This document shows positions 23,046 to 31,272 of a stretch of 39,810 nt of DNA, one piece after another. The translations under genes and the position numbers were made by a program. The notes below the pieces were generated by a model that saw only the letters and a program-made list of their open reading frames with translations, had not been told where the DNA came from and searched no databases. The DNA comes from Acidovorax sp. GTDB lineage: Bacteria; Pseudomonadota; Gammaproteobacteria; Burkholderiales; Burkholderiaceae_C. Positions within the stretch are counted from its first letter, which is position 1, and every line of letters starts with the position of its first letter. The DNA lies in assembly GCA_004210805.1 (NCBI GenBank), contig SDXZ01000006.1:1-39810 (forward strand), read 5' to 3'.

Positions 23046-26000
23046 TCAAGCCGCCAGCGGCGCTGGCTCTGTACACGATGGATCGCCGCCCCGCTGCGCC
23101 CAAGCCTGTTCGCGCAGCCGGTGCTGCACCGCCCACGCCACCATGGCCTCGGGCGGCAGCGGCCGGCTGAAGTGATAGCCCTGTAGTTCTTCGCAGTCCA
23201 GCGCACCCAGCACCTGTGCGGTGGCGAGGTCTTCCACGCCCTCGGCCACGATCTTGAGGCCCAGCGTGTGGCCGAGCGCAATGATGGCGCGCGTGATGGC
23301 CATGTCTGCGGGGTTGCTCAGCATGTCGTGCACGAAAGACTTGTCGACCTTCAACCGGTCGATGTCAAAACGCTTGAGATAAGCGAGGCTCGAGTACCCG
23401 GTACCAAAATCGTCGATGGCCAGCTGCACGCCCAGCGCCTTGAGGGCCGCCAGCTGCAGCGCGGCCGCATGGGCGTTGTCCATCAGCTGCGATTCGGTGA
23501 TCTCCAGCTCGAGCCGGTGCGCGGGCATGCCCGTGCGGGCCAGCAGGGCCTCGATGTCGGGCACGAGCTGCGGGTCGGCCAGTTGCGCCGCGGAGAGGTT
23601 GACCGAGATGGACACGTCCCCCAAGGGCAAGCCCGCGGCGCCTGCAAAGTCGCGAGCCGGGTCGCGCACCCCATCGTCGCGCACAGACGGGCCCGCTGGC
23701 GACATCTGCCACCGCGCCCACTGTTCGCAGGCCTGCTGCAGCACCCAGCCGCCGATGGCGCGGATCATGCCGGTCTCTTCGGCAATCGGGATGAACTCGC
23801 TGGGCGGGATGGCGCCTAGCGCAGGGCTGTTCCAGCGCAGCAGTGCCTCCACACCCAGCAACCGGCCGCCCTGGGCGGCAAGGCGCGGCTGGTAGTGCAG
23901 GCTCAGTTCCTGGCGCTCCAGCGCGCGGCGCAGGTGCTGCTCCATCGTCTGGCGGGCCAGCGCACGCTGGTCGGTCTCGGCCGAATAGAACAGCGCCATG
24001 TCGCGCCCGGTGGTCTTGGCCTCGTACATGGCGGCATCGGCGCGGCGCATGAGTTCATCGATGTCGCTGCCGTCGTCGGGGTACAAGGCGATGCCGACGC
24101 TGCAGGAGACATTGAGCTCGTGGCCCTCCACCGGGTGGCCCTGGCGAACCAGCGGGATCAGGCGCCGCTCCACGAGTTGCTGCACATCGTCCCGCCCGGC
24201 CACGTCGCGCATCACCACCACAAACTCGTCGCCGCCCAGCCGACTGACGGTATCGCGGCTGCGCATGGCCTGCGTGAGCCGCCCGGCCACCGAACGCAGC
24301 AGCCCGTCGCCGATGTGGTGGCCCAGTGTGTCGTTGATGGCCTTGAAACGGTCCAGGTCAATGAACAGCACCGCCACCTTTTCGCCCGTGATGGGCGCCT
24401 GCGCCAGCGCCGTCTGCAGCCGCCGCACACACAGCGAGCGGTTGGGCAATTCGGTCAGCACATCGTGGTGCGCGAGAAACTGGATGCGCTCCTCGCTGCG
24501 CTTGCGGTCGGTGATGTCGATGGCAATGCCAATGTGATTGGCCACCGCGCCGCCCTTGGTCTCGCGCACGGCCGACACCATGAGCCAGGCCGGATAGGTT
24601 TCACCAGAGCGGCGGCGAAAACGAACCTCGCCCTGCCATGATTCCTTGTCGATCATCGCCCGCTGGATTTGCGCCGGCAGCGGCTCGCCGCCCGCGTCTT
24701 CCATCAAAAAGCTCAGACCCTCGCCGATCACTTCATAGAAGTCGTAGTGCGTGCTTCGGCAAAACGCCTTGTTCACGCTGATGATCTGCTGGTCGGCGTT
24801 CATGATGATGATGCCTTCGGACGAGGCCTCGAACACCTTGGCCCACAGCTCCAGCCGCTGCTCCATGACCTTGAGCACGTTGATCGGGGTGAAGGCCGTG
24901 AGCACCGCATCGCGCCCCTGGAACTGCAGGCGCCGCGCCGACAGCACGGCCCAGGAGGGCTCTGTGCTGCCCTTCCAGCGCACTTCAAACTCATCGACCA
25001 CACCCTGGTCCGCCAGGCGCTGGAAAAACCGGGCGCGCACGCCGGGCTCCAGGCCCGCTGCCCAGGGGTCGGTCTTGCGGTCATTGAGCCAGTGGCTCGC
25101 CGGGGCGTTGGAGTGCAGCACCTCATGCTCGGGGATGGACGTGACCACCATCGGGATCGGAAACGCCTCCACCAGCTCGCGCTGCGCCTCGGCCGCGCGG
25201 GCGCTGGCCGCCAGCTCCTGCTGCAGCACGCGGTCGCGGTCGAGCTGAGACAGCATCTCGTTGAACGCGGTGACCAGCCGGCCGATCTCGTCGCGGCTGA
25301 CCCAGTGCGCACGCAGCGTGTGGTCGCCGCTGTGGCGCACCTGGTCGGCCACCCGGGCCAGTTGCTGCAGCGGCTTGGCAATCTGGCGCGCCACCAGCGT
25401 GACCAGGCTGAGGATGCACCCGAGCAGCACCAAGGCGGTGCCCAGGTGCAGCCACATGCGCGCAAAGAGCCCATCGACACGGCGATTGAGCAGCCGCTCC
25501 AGGTCCACGATGCCCACCGTCCAGGCATCGCGCAGTGCGCCCAGCACCTGCATCTGCTGCGCTCCCATCTGCGCGGGCGTGAGGCGCGACTCCCCCCCGG
25601 CCACGCCCTGCAGCAGCGCCTGAAAGCCCTGCAACGACGCCTTGAGCGCCTGGCGCTGCGGCCCCAGCGCAGCGCGCATTTCGGGCGAGCCGGCGATGAA
25701 CGCCTGGTTGTAGTCCGACTCGATGCCCTGCATCACCGCGTCGAGCCGCCCCACCAGTGTGAGCAGGTCAAAGGACCATTGCGGTCCGCGGCCGGTCTGC
25801 GCGTTCAAGAAGACCACGGTGTCGTGCACGGCCTGCAGGAGCTCGGGGAAGCGCAGCACCACCAGCGACATGCCGTAGTAGCTGTCCAGGTCCGGGTCGA
25901 GAATCAGGTTGGACTGGTTGCCCACGGTGGTGAGCAACTCGCGCCCTTCACGCAGCAGCTGGCTGCGCAGGGCGGTGAGTGCTTGCGCATCGGTGGCCGA

Positions 26001-26360
26001 GGGCGACGCCTGTAATGCCAGTTGCCCCAGCACCAAGCTGAAGCGTTCGCCCACTTCCTCGGTGTGCAGTTGCTCGTCATGCGCCTGGCGCACCGCCGCC
26101 AGCCGGGCCATCACGTCGGTGGCCAGCGGTGGCTGCTGGGACGCATCCAGAAACTGGCCCATGAGCCCGTCACGCAGCACCGCGGCATACGTCGTGCCCA
26201 CGATTTCCTTGCGGGTGAAGTCGATGGCCACGTACTTTTCGTGGATCAGGATGCCGGAGACATAGATCACAGCCGACAAGTCCAGCAGATAGATGAGCAT
26301 GAGCTTGCGGCCCACACTGAGGCGGCCCAGCCAGCTGGATACGCGGTGCATGAATGCCAT
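23046..26360 (-). CDS. Membrane GGDEF-EAL cyclic-di-GMP enzyme with HAMP and PAS
   Basis: An 1104-residue signalling protein. A membrane helix (about 18-38), a periplasmic sensor region of about 265 residues, a second helix (about 305-326) and a HAMP linker are followed by two PAS-like domains (about 395-510 and 520-640). A GGDEF cyclase domain (motif near 708) and an EAL phosphodiesterase domain (EALLRW near 837, DDFGTGYSS near 980) end the protein. Both catalytic motifs are intact. RSRD stands exactly five residues before GGDEF, the product-inhibition I-site. The net activity (making or breaking c-di-GMP) cannot be told from sequence. The start is ATG 26360 (ATG 26351 also possible); a frame to 26453 reads through the promoter region. 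The periplasmic ligand is unknown. Confidence 0.93.
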   Translation of the reverse strand: MAFMHRVSSWLGRLSVGRKLMLIYLLDLSAVIYVSGILIHEKYVAIDFTRKEIVGTTYAAVLRDGLMGQFLDASQQPPLATDVMARLAAVRQAHDEQLHTEEVGERFSLVLGQLALQASPSATDAQALTALRSQLLREGRELLTTVGNQSNLILDPDLDSYYGMSLVVLRFPELLQAVHDTVVFLNAQTGRGPQWSFDLLTLVGRLDAVMQGIESDYNQAFIAGSPEMRAALGPQRQALKASLQGFQALLQGVAGGESRLTPAQMGAQQMQVLGALRDAWTVGIVDLERLLNRRVDGLFARMWLHLGTALVLLGCILSLVTLVARQIAKPLQQLARVADQVRHSGDHTLRAHWVSRDEIGRLVTAFNEMLSQLDRDRVLQQELAASARAAEAQRELVEAFPIPMVVTSIPEHEVLHSNAPASHWLNDRKTDPWAAGLEPGVRARFFQRLADQGVVDEFEVRWKGSTEPSWAVLSARRLQFQGRDAVLTAFTPINVLKVMEQRLELWAKVFEASSEGIIIMNADQQIISVNKAFCRSTHYDFYEVIGEGLSFLMEDAGGEPLPAQIQRAMIDKESWQGEVRFRRRSGETYPAWLMVSAVRETKGGAVANHIGIAIDITDRKRSEERIQFLAHHDVLTELPNRSLCVRRLQTALAQAPITGEKVAVLFIDLDRFKAINDTLGHHIGDGLLRSVAGRLTQAMRSRDTVSRLGGDEFVVVMRDVAGRDDVQQLVERRLIPLVRQGHPVEGHELNVSCSVGIALYPDDGSDIDELMRRADAAMYEAKTTGRDMALFYSAETDQRALARQTMEQHLRRALERQELSLHYQPRLAAQGGRLLGVEALLRWNSPALGAIPPSEFIPIAEETGMIRAIGGWVLQQACEQWARWQMSPAGPSVRDDGVRDPARDFAGAAGLPLGDVSISVNLSAAQLADPQLVPDIEALLARTGMPAHRLELEITESQLMDNAHAAALQLAALKALGVQLAIDDFGTGYSSLAYLKRFDIDRLKVDKSFVHDMLSNPADMAITRAIIALGHTLGLKIVAEGVEDLATAQVLGALDCEELQGYHFSRPLPPEAMVAWAVQHRLREQAWAQRGGDPSCTEPAPLAA

Positions 26361-26511
26361 GATCTTGGGTCCGTGGCGGAGGCGATCAGCGCATGCGCTG
26401 GCGCCGCGGCCTTTGCGGTGGAGTTTGCTGTTACAACGTGAAGCAACTTCCACGCCACGGCCAACCGCGTCGTTTTCGGGCCCTGCGCGCGGCAGCGTTG
26501 ACAGTGTGCCC

Positions 26512-26542
26512 TTGCGTCAATTGGCGTGACACGGGCTATAAT
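26512..26542 (+). promoter_or_regulatory. rpsU: Putative promoter of rpsU
   Basis: A perfect -10 hexamer TATAAT at 26537-26542 is preceded by TTGCGT at 26512-26517, 19 bp away, a long but usable spacing. Transcription would start about 26549, leaving a leader of about 120 nt before rpsU. Confidence 0.6.
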
Positions 26543-26562
26543 CTCCGGCTTTGCTGGCAATG

Positions 26563-26635
26563 CCCCGTCGGCCAATACTAGTTACAGACGGGGAAACCGC
26601 CACGTATGGTCTTGAGGCCCGATCTCCCCAAGACC
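26563..26635 (+). promoter_or_regulatory. Two-hairpin leader of rpsU
   Basis: CCCCGTC (26563-26569) pairs with GACGGGG (26587-26593), and GGTCTTG (26608-26614) pairs with CAAGACC (26629-26635). Both stems are perfect 7-bp helices between the promoter and the rpsU start. Ribosomal protein genes are often controlled by their product through such leaders; that is inference here. Confidence 0.5.
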
Positions 26636-26668
26636 CTCTGCGGGCAACATTTTGGAAACCATTAGCTA

Positions 26669-26881
26669 ATGACTACGATCCGCGTAAAAGAAAACGAACC
26701 CTTTGACGTTGCACTGCGCCGCTTCAAGCGCACCATTGAAAAGCTCGGCCTGCTGACCGACCTGCGCGCCCGTGAGTTCTACGAAAAGCCCACCGCCGAG
26801 CGCAAGCGCAAGAAGGCAGCTGCGGTGAAGCGCCACTACAAGCGCGTTCGCAGCATGCAACTGCCCAAGAAGATGTACTAA
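26669..26881 (+). CDS. rpsU: 30S ribosomal protein bS21
   Basis: A complete 70-residue bS21: begins [20 protein letters not shown] and ends in a basic tail ([17 protein letters not shown]). It sits on the platform of the 30S subunit near the anti-Shine-Dalgarno sequence and helps mRNA engagement. The gene has its own promoter and structured leader and is followed by a strong terminator. yqeY follows, as in many beta- and gammaproteobacteria, but the dnaG-rpoD part of the macromolecular-synthesis operon is not within the window. Confidence 0.98.
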
Positions 26882-26916
26882 TTCATCTTCGGATCCCGAG
26901 CTTCGCTTGGATCCTC

Positions 26917-26955
26917 AAACCCGCGCTAGGGACGCCAAGCGCGGGTTTTTGTTTT
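26917..26955 (+). terminator. Rho-independent terminator of rpsU
   Basis: AAACCCGCGCT pairs with AGCGCGGGTTT (11 bp, 26917-26927 with 26938-26948), followed by a T-rich tail (TTGTTTTT). A strong terminator 35 bp after the rpsU stop. Confidence 0.92.
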
Positions 26956-26963
26956 TCGGGTCT

Positions 26964-27051
26964 GCACAAAGCCCCTCTGACGTCGTTGCAGCGCCTTGCC
27001 GTAGCAAAACTACTGTCTGCGGCGCTGCACCTAGCCAGAGGGGCTTTGTGC
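26964..27051 (-). repeat. Multi-tier palindrome H2 between rpsU and yqeY
   Basis: Arms of 16 bp (26964-26979 with 27036-27051) pair perfectly. Inside, GCAGCGCC (26988-26995) pairs with GGCGCTGC (27021-27028), and GTAG with CTAC around a 5-base loop (27001-27013). Read on the minus strand, the unpaired segments are GCTAGG, GCAGACA, GGCAA and AACGACG, the same as in palindrome H1 at 10071-10170, while every helix differs in sequence but stays paired. Function unknown. Confidence 0.82.
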
Positions 27052-27089
27052 AAACCCTCCGACTCTGTCTTACTCAAAAAGGAAGCCCC

Positions 27090-27551
27090 ATGAGCCTCAA
27101 GGAACAGATCACCGAAGACATGAAAACCGCCATGCGCGCCAAGGACAGCGAGCGCCTGGGCACCATCCGCCTGCTGCAGGCCGCCATGAAGCAACGGGAA
27201 GTGGACGAGCGCATTGAGCTCGACGATGTGGCTGTGGTCGCCATCGTGGACAAGCTCATCAAGCAGCGCAAGGATTCCATCACCGCCTTTGAAGGCGCGG
27301 GCCGCCAGGATCTGGCCGACAAGGAAAAGTCTGAAATGGCCGTGCTGCAGGCCTACCTGCCCGCGCGCATGTCTGCCGAGGAGACCCTGGCTGCCGTCAA
27401 GGCCATCGTGGCCGAACTGGGCGCAGAACTGGGACGCGGTGTGGGTCCTGGCGACATGGGCAAGGTCATGGGCGTGGTCAAGACCCGCCTGGCCGGCAAG
27501 GCCGACATGGGCCAGGTGTCTGCAGCGGTGAAAGCCGCGCTGGCCGGCTGA
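27090..27551 (+). CDS. yqeY: GatB/YqeY domain protein
   Basis: A 153-residue protein made only of the YqeY domain (SLKEQITEDMKTAMRAKD, then a helical C-terminal half GRGVGPGDMGKVMGVVK). The domain resembles the tail of the GatB subunit of the tRNA-dependent amidotransferase and is thought to touch tRNA, but the role of free YqeY proteins is not settled. AAGGAAG lies just before ATG 27090. A longer in-frame start at 26907 would run through the rpsU terminator and palindrome H2 and is rejected. Confidence 0.93.
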   Translation: MSLKEQITEDMKTAMRAKDSERLGTIRLLQAAMKQREVDERIELDDVAVVAIVDKLIKQRKDSITAFEGAGRQDLADKEKSEMAVLQAYLPARMSAEETLAAVKAIVAELGAELGRGVGPGDMGKVMGVVKTRLAGKADMGQVSAAVKAALAG

Positions 27552-27604
27552 TTCGGGCGAGCTGACCCGCTCGCCTGCTGAAACACCGCTCCTTCCAGGG
27601 ACGA

Positions 27605-27654
27605 TTGCTATTAAATAAATAGCTGCCAACGCTTACCCATCAAGCGCTGGCGGC
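27605..27654 (-). repeat. Palindromic repeat, copy E
   Basis: In reverse orientation, AGCGCTTGATGGGTAAGCGTT is followed by GCAGCTAT...AATAGCAA. It lies between the convergent ends of yqeY and the LysR gene and may act as their terminator. One arm has a changed base (AACGCTT), so the stem is imperfect. Confidence 0.8.
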
Positions 27655-27707
27655 TATTTTTGCTTGTAAATCGGCACAATTGCGCTCGCCGCAGCGGCGG
27701 GGGGCCT

Positions 27708-28637
27708 TCAGCCGCCTGCGCCCGTGCCCTGCCAGCGGCCCCATTCGTGGCGGAAGTAGGCCTCCAGAAACTCCACACATACCCGCACCTTGGCCGAGCG
27801 GTCGAGGCGTGTGGGGTACACGGCCCACACATTGGCCTCCTGCCGCCAGTCGGGCAGCACCTGCACCAGCCGCCCCGCACGCAGGTGCACACCCACATCC
27901 CACAGCGAGCGCAATGCAATGCCGCGCCCGTCCACCGCCCACTGCACCACCATCTCGCCGTTGTTGGCCGACAGCGGGCCGCGCACCTTGACCGTCTCGT
28001 CCACCGCACCGCTGCGCAGGCGCCACACGCCAAATGGGTGGTCACGCTCCTTGATCACCAGGCAGTCGTGGCTGGACAGCTCTGACAGCGCACGCGGTGT
28101 GCCGTGGCGCGCCAGATAGGTGGGCGCGGCGCACAGCACGCGGTGGTTGTCGGCCAGGCGCCGGGCGATCAGGTGCGGCGCGATCTCGTCGCCCACGCGC
28201 ACATCCAGATCGAACCCTTCACCCGCCACGTCCACTACACGGTCGAACACCTCCAGGCGCACCTGCAAGCCCGGGTGCTGCTCCACCAGACGCGACAGCG
28301 CAGGCGCCACGATCTGCCGGCCAAAGCCAAAACTGCTGCTCACCCGCAGCTGCCCGCGCGGCTCACGCCGGGTGATGGCCACCTCCTGCAGCAGCTGGTC
28401 CATGTCGTCGAGGATGCGTTGTGCCCAGTGGAAAACGCGCTCGCCCTCCTCCGTCACCGCCACGCGCCGGGTGGTGCGGTGCAGCAGTTTCACCGCAAGC
28501 TCCTGCTCCAGCAGGCGGATGCGCTTGCTCACGTACGCGGGCGAGACGCCCAGCTCTGCCGCGGCATCGCCGAAACTCGACTTGCGCACCACCACGGTGA
28601 ACACGCGCAGGTCGTCGGTGGCCGGATTTTTATGCAC
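27708..28637 (-). CDS. LysR-family transcriptional regulator (DmlR-like)
   Basis: A 309-residue regulator. The N-terminal winged helix-turn-helix is clear (DLRVFTVVVRKSSFGDAAAE, then LGVSPAYVSKRIRLLEQEL, LLHRTTRRVAVTEEG); the rest is the periplasmic-binding-protein-like effector domain. It is divergent from tartrate dehydrogenase, 183 bp apart, the classic arrangement for a LysR activator of the adjacent gene with tartrate or D-malate as likely effector (inference). The GTG start at 28637 gives normal length. A long open frame continues upstream through the dehydrogenase on the other strand and is not coding. No good ribosome-binding site is visible. Confidence 0.92.
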   Translation of the reverse strand: MHKNPATDDLRVFTVVVRKSSFGDAAAELGVSPAYVSKRIRLLEQELAVKLLHRTTRRVAVTEEGERVFHWAQRILDDMDQLLQEVAITRREPRGQLRVSSSFGFGRQIVAPALSRLVEQHPGLQVRLEVFDRVVDVAGEGFDLDVRVGDEIAPHLIARRLADNHRVLCAAPTYLARHGTPRALSELSSHDCLVIKERDHPFGVWRLRSGAVDETVKVRGPLSANNGEMVVQWAVDGRGIALRSLWDVGVHLRAGRLVQVLPDWRQEANVWAVYPTRLDRSAKVRVCVEFLEAYFRHEWGRWQGTGAGG

Positions 28638-28820
28638 GATGTGTGAAGAATAGAAGCACAGTTGGCGGATTGTATTTTCTGCTGCAGTGCCAAACAATCC
28701 AGTCCATCGATGCATCGCGGCGGTGGCGGCCACCGCAACCACCGCCGCCCGTCCTGCCGCCCGGCATTCACAACGCCCCGAAACCACGCGCAGTTTTTTC
28801 ACCTTTTGCAAGGAATCCGA

Positions 28821-29924
28821 ATGAGCACCAGCACCCCACCCAAGACCTACAAGATCGCTGTCATCCCTGGTGACGGCATCGGCAAGGAAGTCATGCCCGA
28901 GGGCCTGCGCGTGGTGCAGGCCGCTGCTGCGCGCTTTGGCATCCAACTGGAAACCACCACCATTGACTGGGCCAGCTGCGACTACTACGCCGCCCACGGA
29001 AAAATGATGCCCGAGGACTGGAAGGCGCAACTGTCGGGCATGGACGCCATCTTCTTCGGAGCCGTCGGCTGGCCCGTCACCGTGCCCGACCACGTGTCGC
29101 TGTGGGGCTCGCTGCTCAAGTTCCGCCGCGAGTTCGACCAGTACATCAACCTGCGCCCCGTGCGCCTGTTTGAAGGCGTGCCCTGTCCCCTGGCCGGCCG
29201 AAAGCCCGGCGACATCGACTACTACGTGGTGCGCGAGAACACCGAGGGCGAATACACGTCCCTGGGCGGCATCATGTACGAAGGTACCGACCGCGAGATC
29301 GTGATCCAGGAGTCGGTCTACTCGCGCCACGGTGCCAACCGCCTGCTCAAGTTCGCCTTTGACCTGGCGCAGAGCCGCCCGAAGAAGCACGTCACCCTGG
29401 CCACCAAGAGCAACGGCATCGCCATCAGCATGCCCTGGTGGGATCAGCGCGCCGACGATGTCGCCAAGGACTACCCAGAGATCACGCTGGACAAGCAGCA
29501 CATCGACATCCTCACCGCCCGCTTCGTGCTGCAGCCCGGCCGCTTTGACGTGGTGGCCGCCACCAACCTGTTCGGCGACATCTTGAGCGACCTGGGCCCC
29601 GCCACCACCGGCACCATTGGACTGGCCCCCTCGGCCAACCTGAACCCCGAGCGCACGTTCCCCAGCCTGTTCGAGCCCGTGCACGGCTCGGCGCCGGACA
29701 TCTACGGCAAGAACATCGCCAACCCGATTGCGATGATCTGGTCCGGGGCGCTGATGCTGGACTTCCTCACGCAGGGCCAGGGCGCAGGCCGCGCAGCGCA
29801 CGATGCCATCGTGGGTGCGATCGAAGAGATCCTCAAGAGCGGGCCGCGCACGCCGGACCTTGGCGGAACCGCCAACACCACGCAGATGGGTGAGGCGGTG
29901 GCGGCGTTGGTGGCACACCACTGA
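28821..29924 (+). CDS. Tartrate dehydrogenase / D-malate dehydrogenase (decarboxylating)
   Basis: A 367-residue enzyme of the isocitrate/isopropylmalate dehydrogenase superfamily, subgroup tartrate dehydrogenase/D-malate dehydrogenase (TtuC/DmlA). Motifs: IPGDGIGKEV at 13-22, the arginines of LRPVRLF, VVRENTEGEY, the catalytic lysine in TKSNG, and the metal aspartates in FGDILSDLG. It uses NAD+ and a divalent cation to oxidise tartrate or D-malate. AAGGAA at 28810-28815 supports ATG 28821. The divergent LysR gene probably activates it. Which C4 acid is preferred cannot be read from the sequence. Confidence 0.93.
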   Translation: MSTSTPPKTYKIAVIPGDGIGKEVMPEGLRVVQAAAARFGIQLETTTIDWASCDYYAAHGKMMPEDWKAQLSGMDAIFFGAVGWPVTVPDHVSLWGSLLKFRREFDQYINLRPVRLFEGVPCPLAGRKPGDIDYYVVRENTEGEYTSLGGIMYEGTDREIVIQESVYSRHGANRLLKFAFDLAQSRPKKHVTLATKSNGIAISMPWWDQRADDVAKDYPEITLDKQHIDILTARFVLQPGRFDVVAATNLFGDILSDLGPATTGTIGLAPSANLNPERTFPSLFEPVHGSAPDIYGKNIANPIAMIWSGALMLDFLTQGQGAGRAAHDAIVGAIEEILKSGPRTPDLGGTANTTQMGEAVAALVAHH

Positions 29925-29948
29925 ACGCGCCGATCACTGAAAAATCTG

Positions 29949-29968
29949 GCGCGCCCAGGGTCGCGCCA
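29949..29968 (+). terminator. GC hairpin after tartrate dehydrogenase
   Basis: GGCGCG and CGCGCC form a 6-bp stem 24 bp after the stop codon, with no T-run. Weak terminator candidate. Confidence 0.35.
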
Positions 29969-30024
29969 ATGGCTGAATGAGAGACTACGGACCTCCCCTT
30001 CACCCCTCTGCCAGGAGCGCTACC

Positions 30025-30516
30025 TTGAGTCTCAAAATCATCCCGCTGGTACTCATCATTGGCGGCCTGGCCTGGCTGGGCGCCGAATATGCAGAGAACC
30101 GCAACCGGCCATCGCGGCTGAAGGTTCCTGCCGAAACCGAGTTGAGCACCGTGTCCGGCAAGGCCATGGGCGCGCGGGTCGTCGAACGCAAGGCCAAGAA
30201 GAATGTGCTGGCGGGCCGCTTTGCCGAGCTCGATATCAAGGGCGCCGAGGGCGTCGTCACGGTGCGGGTCGGAGAGCCCCATTCCGAGCGCGTGCTGACC
30301 GGATTGAGCGGTGAAACCGTGACTGCCAAGTTCGACCCCAAAGACGAAAAAGCGGTCTTCAGCCTGAGTACGCCCGACCGGCAGTTGATCAACTACCGCG
30401 ATACGGCCGCGTACAAACAAAAGCTCGCGGAGTCGAACAGCGGCGGCTACACGGCGGGCTGGATTGTGGTCTCGTTGGGCTTTGCCGGTCTGTGGATCAG
30501 CCGCAAACTGCAATAG
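30025..30516 (+). CDS. Protein of unknown function with two terminal membrane helices
   Basis: I do not recognise this 163-residue protein. It has a membrane helix at residues of about 4-20 (IIPLVLIIGGLAWLGAEY), a polar middle of about 110 residues rich in Lys/Glu/Val, and a second helix near the C-terminus (GWIVVSLGFAGLWI) ending SRKLQ. The middle is probably periplasmic or cytoplasmic between two anchors. I chose the TTG at 30025 because AGGAG stands seven bases upstream and the first helix starts there; a frame to 29977 has no ribosome site. It follows tartrate dehydrogenase by 100 bp, with no sign of a functional link. Confidence 0.7.
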   Translation: MSLKIIPLVLIIGGLAWLGAEYAENRNRPSRLKVPAETELSTVSGKAMGARVVERKAKKNVLAGRFAELDIKGAEGVVTVRVGEPHSERVLTGLSGETVTAKFDPKDEKAVFSLSTPDRQLINYRDTAAYKQKLAESNSGGYTAGWIVVSLGFAGLWISRKLQ

Positions 30517-30592
30517 GGCCGGCCTTCCGGCCAGCATGAGTCAGCCACGCGGCCATGGCCATCCCGCCACGCCACAGCCTGCAGGCCTGCGC

Positions 30593-30853
30593 TCACGCCA
30601 CCGGTACCTTGTGGCCGCCAACAGCGCGCGGCGTGCTTTTGCGCTGCAGCATTGCACGCACGAAGAGGTACACACCCGTCAACCACAGCACGGCCAGCGG
30701 CGCCAAGGGCGCATAAGTGATCCAGGGCGGGGGCCCGCCCGCGCTCACCGCCATCGCCACAAAGTTGGCCGTGACGGTGACCGTGAAAACCACCGACACC
30801 CATCGGTGCACCGGCCGCACCCAGCCGCCGCCCCATCCACCGCCGCCACTCAT
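30593..30853 (-). CDS. Small membrane protein, last gene of AraC-VOC operon
   Basis: An 86-residue protein with two clear hydrophobic segments (VSVVFTVTVTANFVAMAV and WITYAPLAPLAVLWLTGVYL) and a basic C-terminus. The short N-terminus is glycine/tryptophan-rich. Its ATG overlaps the stop of the VOC gene (ATGA), so it is translationally coupled to it. Function unknown; the family is seen as uncharacterised inner-membrane proteins beside VOC genes, to my recollection only. Confidence 0.72.
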   Translation of the reverse strand: MSGGGGWGGGWVRPVHRWVSVVFTVTVTANFVAMAVSAGGPPPWITYAPLAPLAVLWLTGVYLFVRAMLQRKSTPRAVGGHKVPVA

Positions 30854-31272
30854 TGCACGGCCTCCGCCGTCTGGATCATCTTCCAGCCATTGCCCGCAGG
30901 GTCCCGAAAGCCTGCATCCACATGGCCATACCGGCCCACCGGCTCCTGCGTGAACTCCACACCCTTGGCGACCAGCTCGGCACAGGCTGCGCGGCAGTCG
31001 GCCACGTACAAGACCAGGGGCGGCATCGCGCCTTTGGCCACCATGGAGCGCAGCGTCTGCGCTGTGGCCTCGTCGTGGATGGGAGGCCCAGGGGTGAACA
31101 AACCCAACTGGAAGGATGGCTGCTGCGGATGCTGCACCGTGAGCCAGCGGTAGGCACCATTGCGCACATCGGTGTGCACACTAAATCCCAGCTTGTCGAC
31201 ATAGAACGCCAGCGCCTCGTCTTGGTCATCGACATACACACCCACCACCCCGATACCTTGGTTGACCGTCAT
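30850..31272 (-). CDS. VOC-superfamily (glyoxalase/dioxygenase fold) protein
   Basis: A 140-residue single-unit vicinal-oxygen-chelate protein: VGVYVDDQDEALAFYVDKLG at the start, LVLYVADCRAACAEL in the middle, and FRDPAGNGWKMIQ near the end, where the metal ligand is normally found. Related proteins are metal-dependent lyases, dioxygenases or resistance proteins; the substrate is not known. GGAG lies just before the ATG. The upstream AraC stop overlaps the start codon by one base (TAATG), so the three genes are one operon with an AraC-family regulator. Confidence 0.88.
   Translation of the reverse strand: MTVNQGIGVVGVYVDDQDEALAFYVDKLGFSVHTDVRNGAYRWLTVQHPQQPSFQLGLFTPGPPIHDEATAQTLRSMVAKGAMPPLVLYVADCRAACAELVAKGVEFTQEPVGRYGHVDAGFRDPAGNGWKMIQTAEAVQ

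Noticed and set aside
22907..23170. An 87-codon frame between the flavoprotein and GGDEF-EAL genes
   Set aside because: TTG start without ribosome site, Ala/Pro/Arg-rich, overlaps the end of the GGDEF-EAL gene; no sign of coding.
24669..26015. A 448-codon plus-strand frame opposite the GGDEF-EAL gene
   Set aside because: Glutamine/histidine/arginine-rich with no domain; the minus strand has intact GGDEF and EAL motifs.
28638..29921. Extension of the LysR frame through tartrate dehydrogenase
   Set aside because: The LysR DNA-binding domain starts just after 28637; the rest is a shadow of the dehydrogenase on the other strand.
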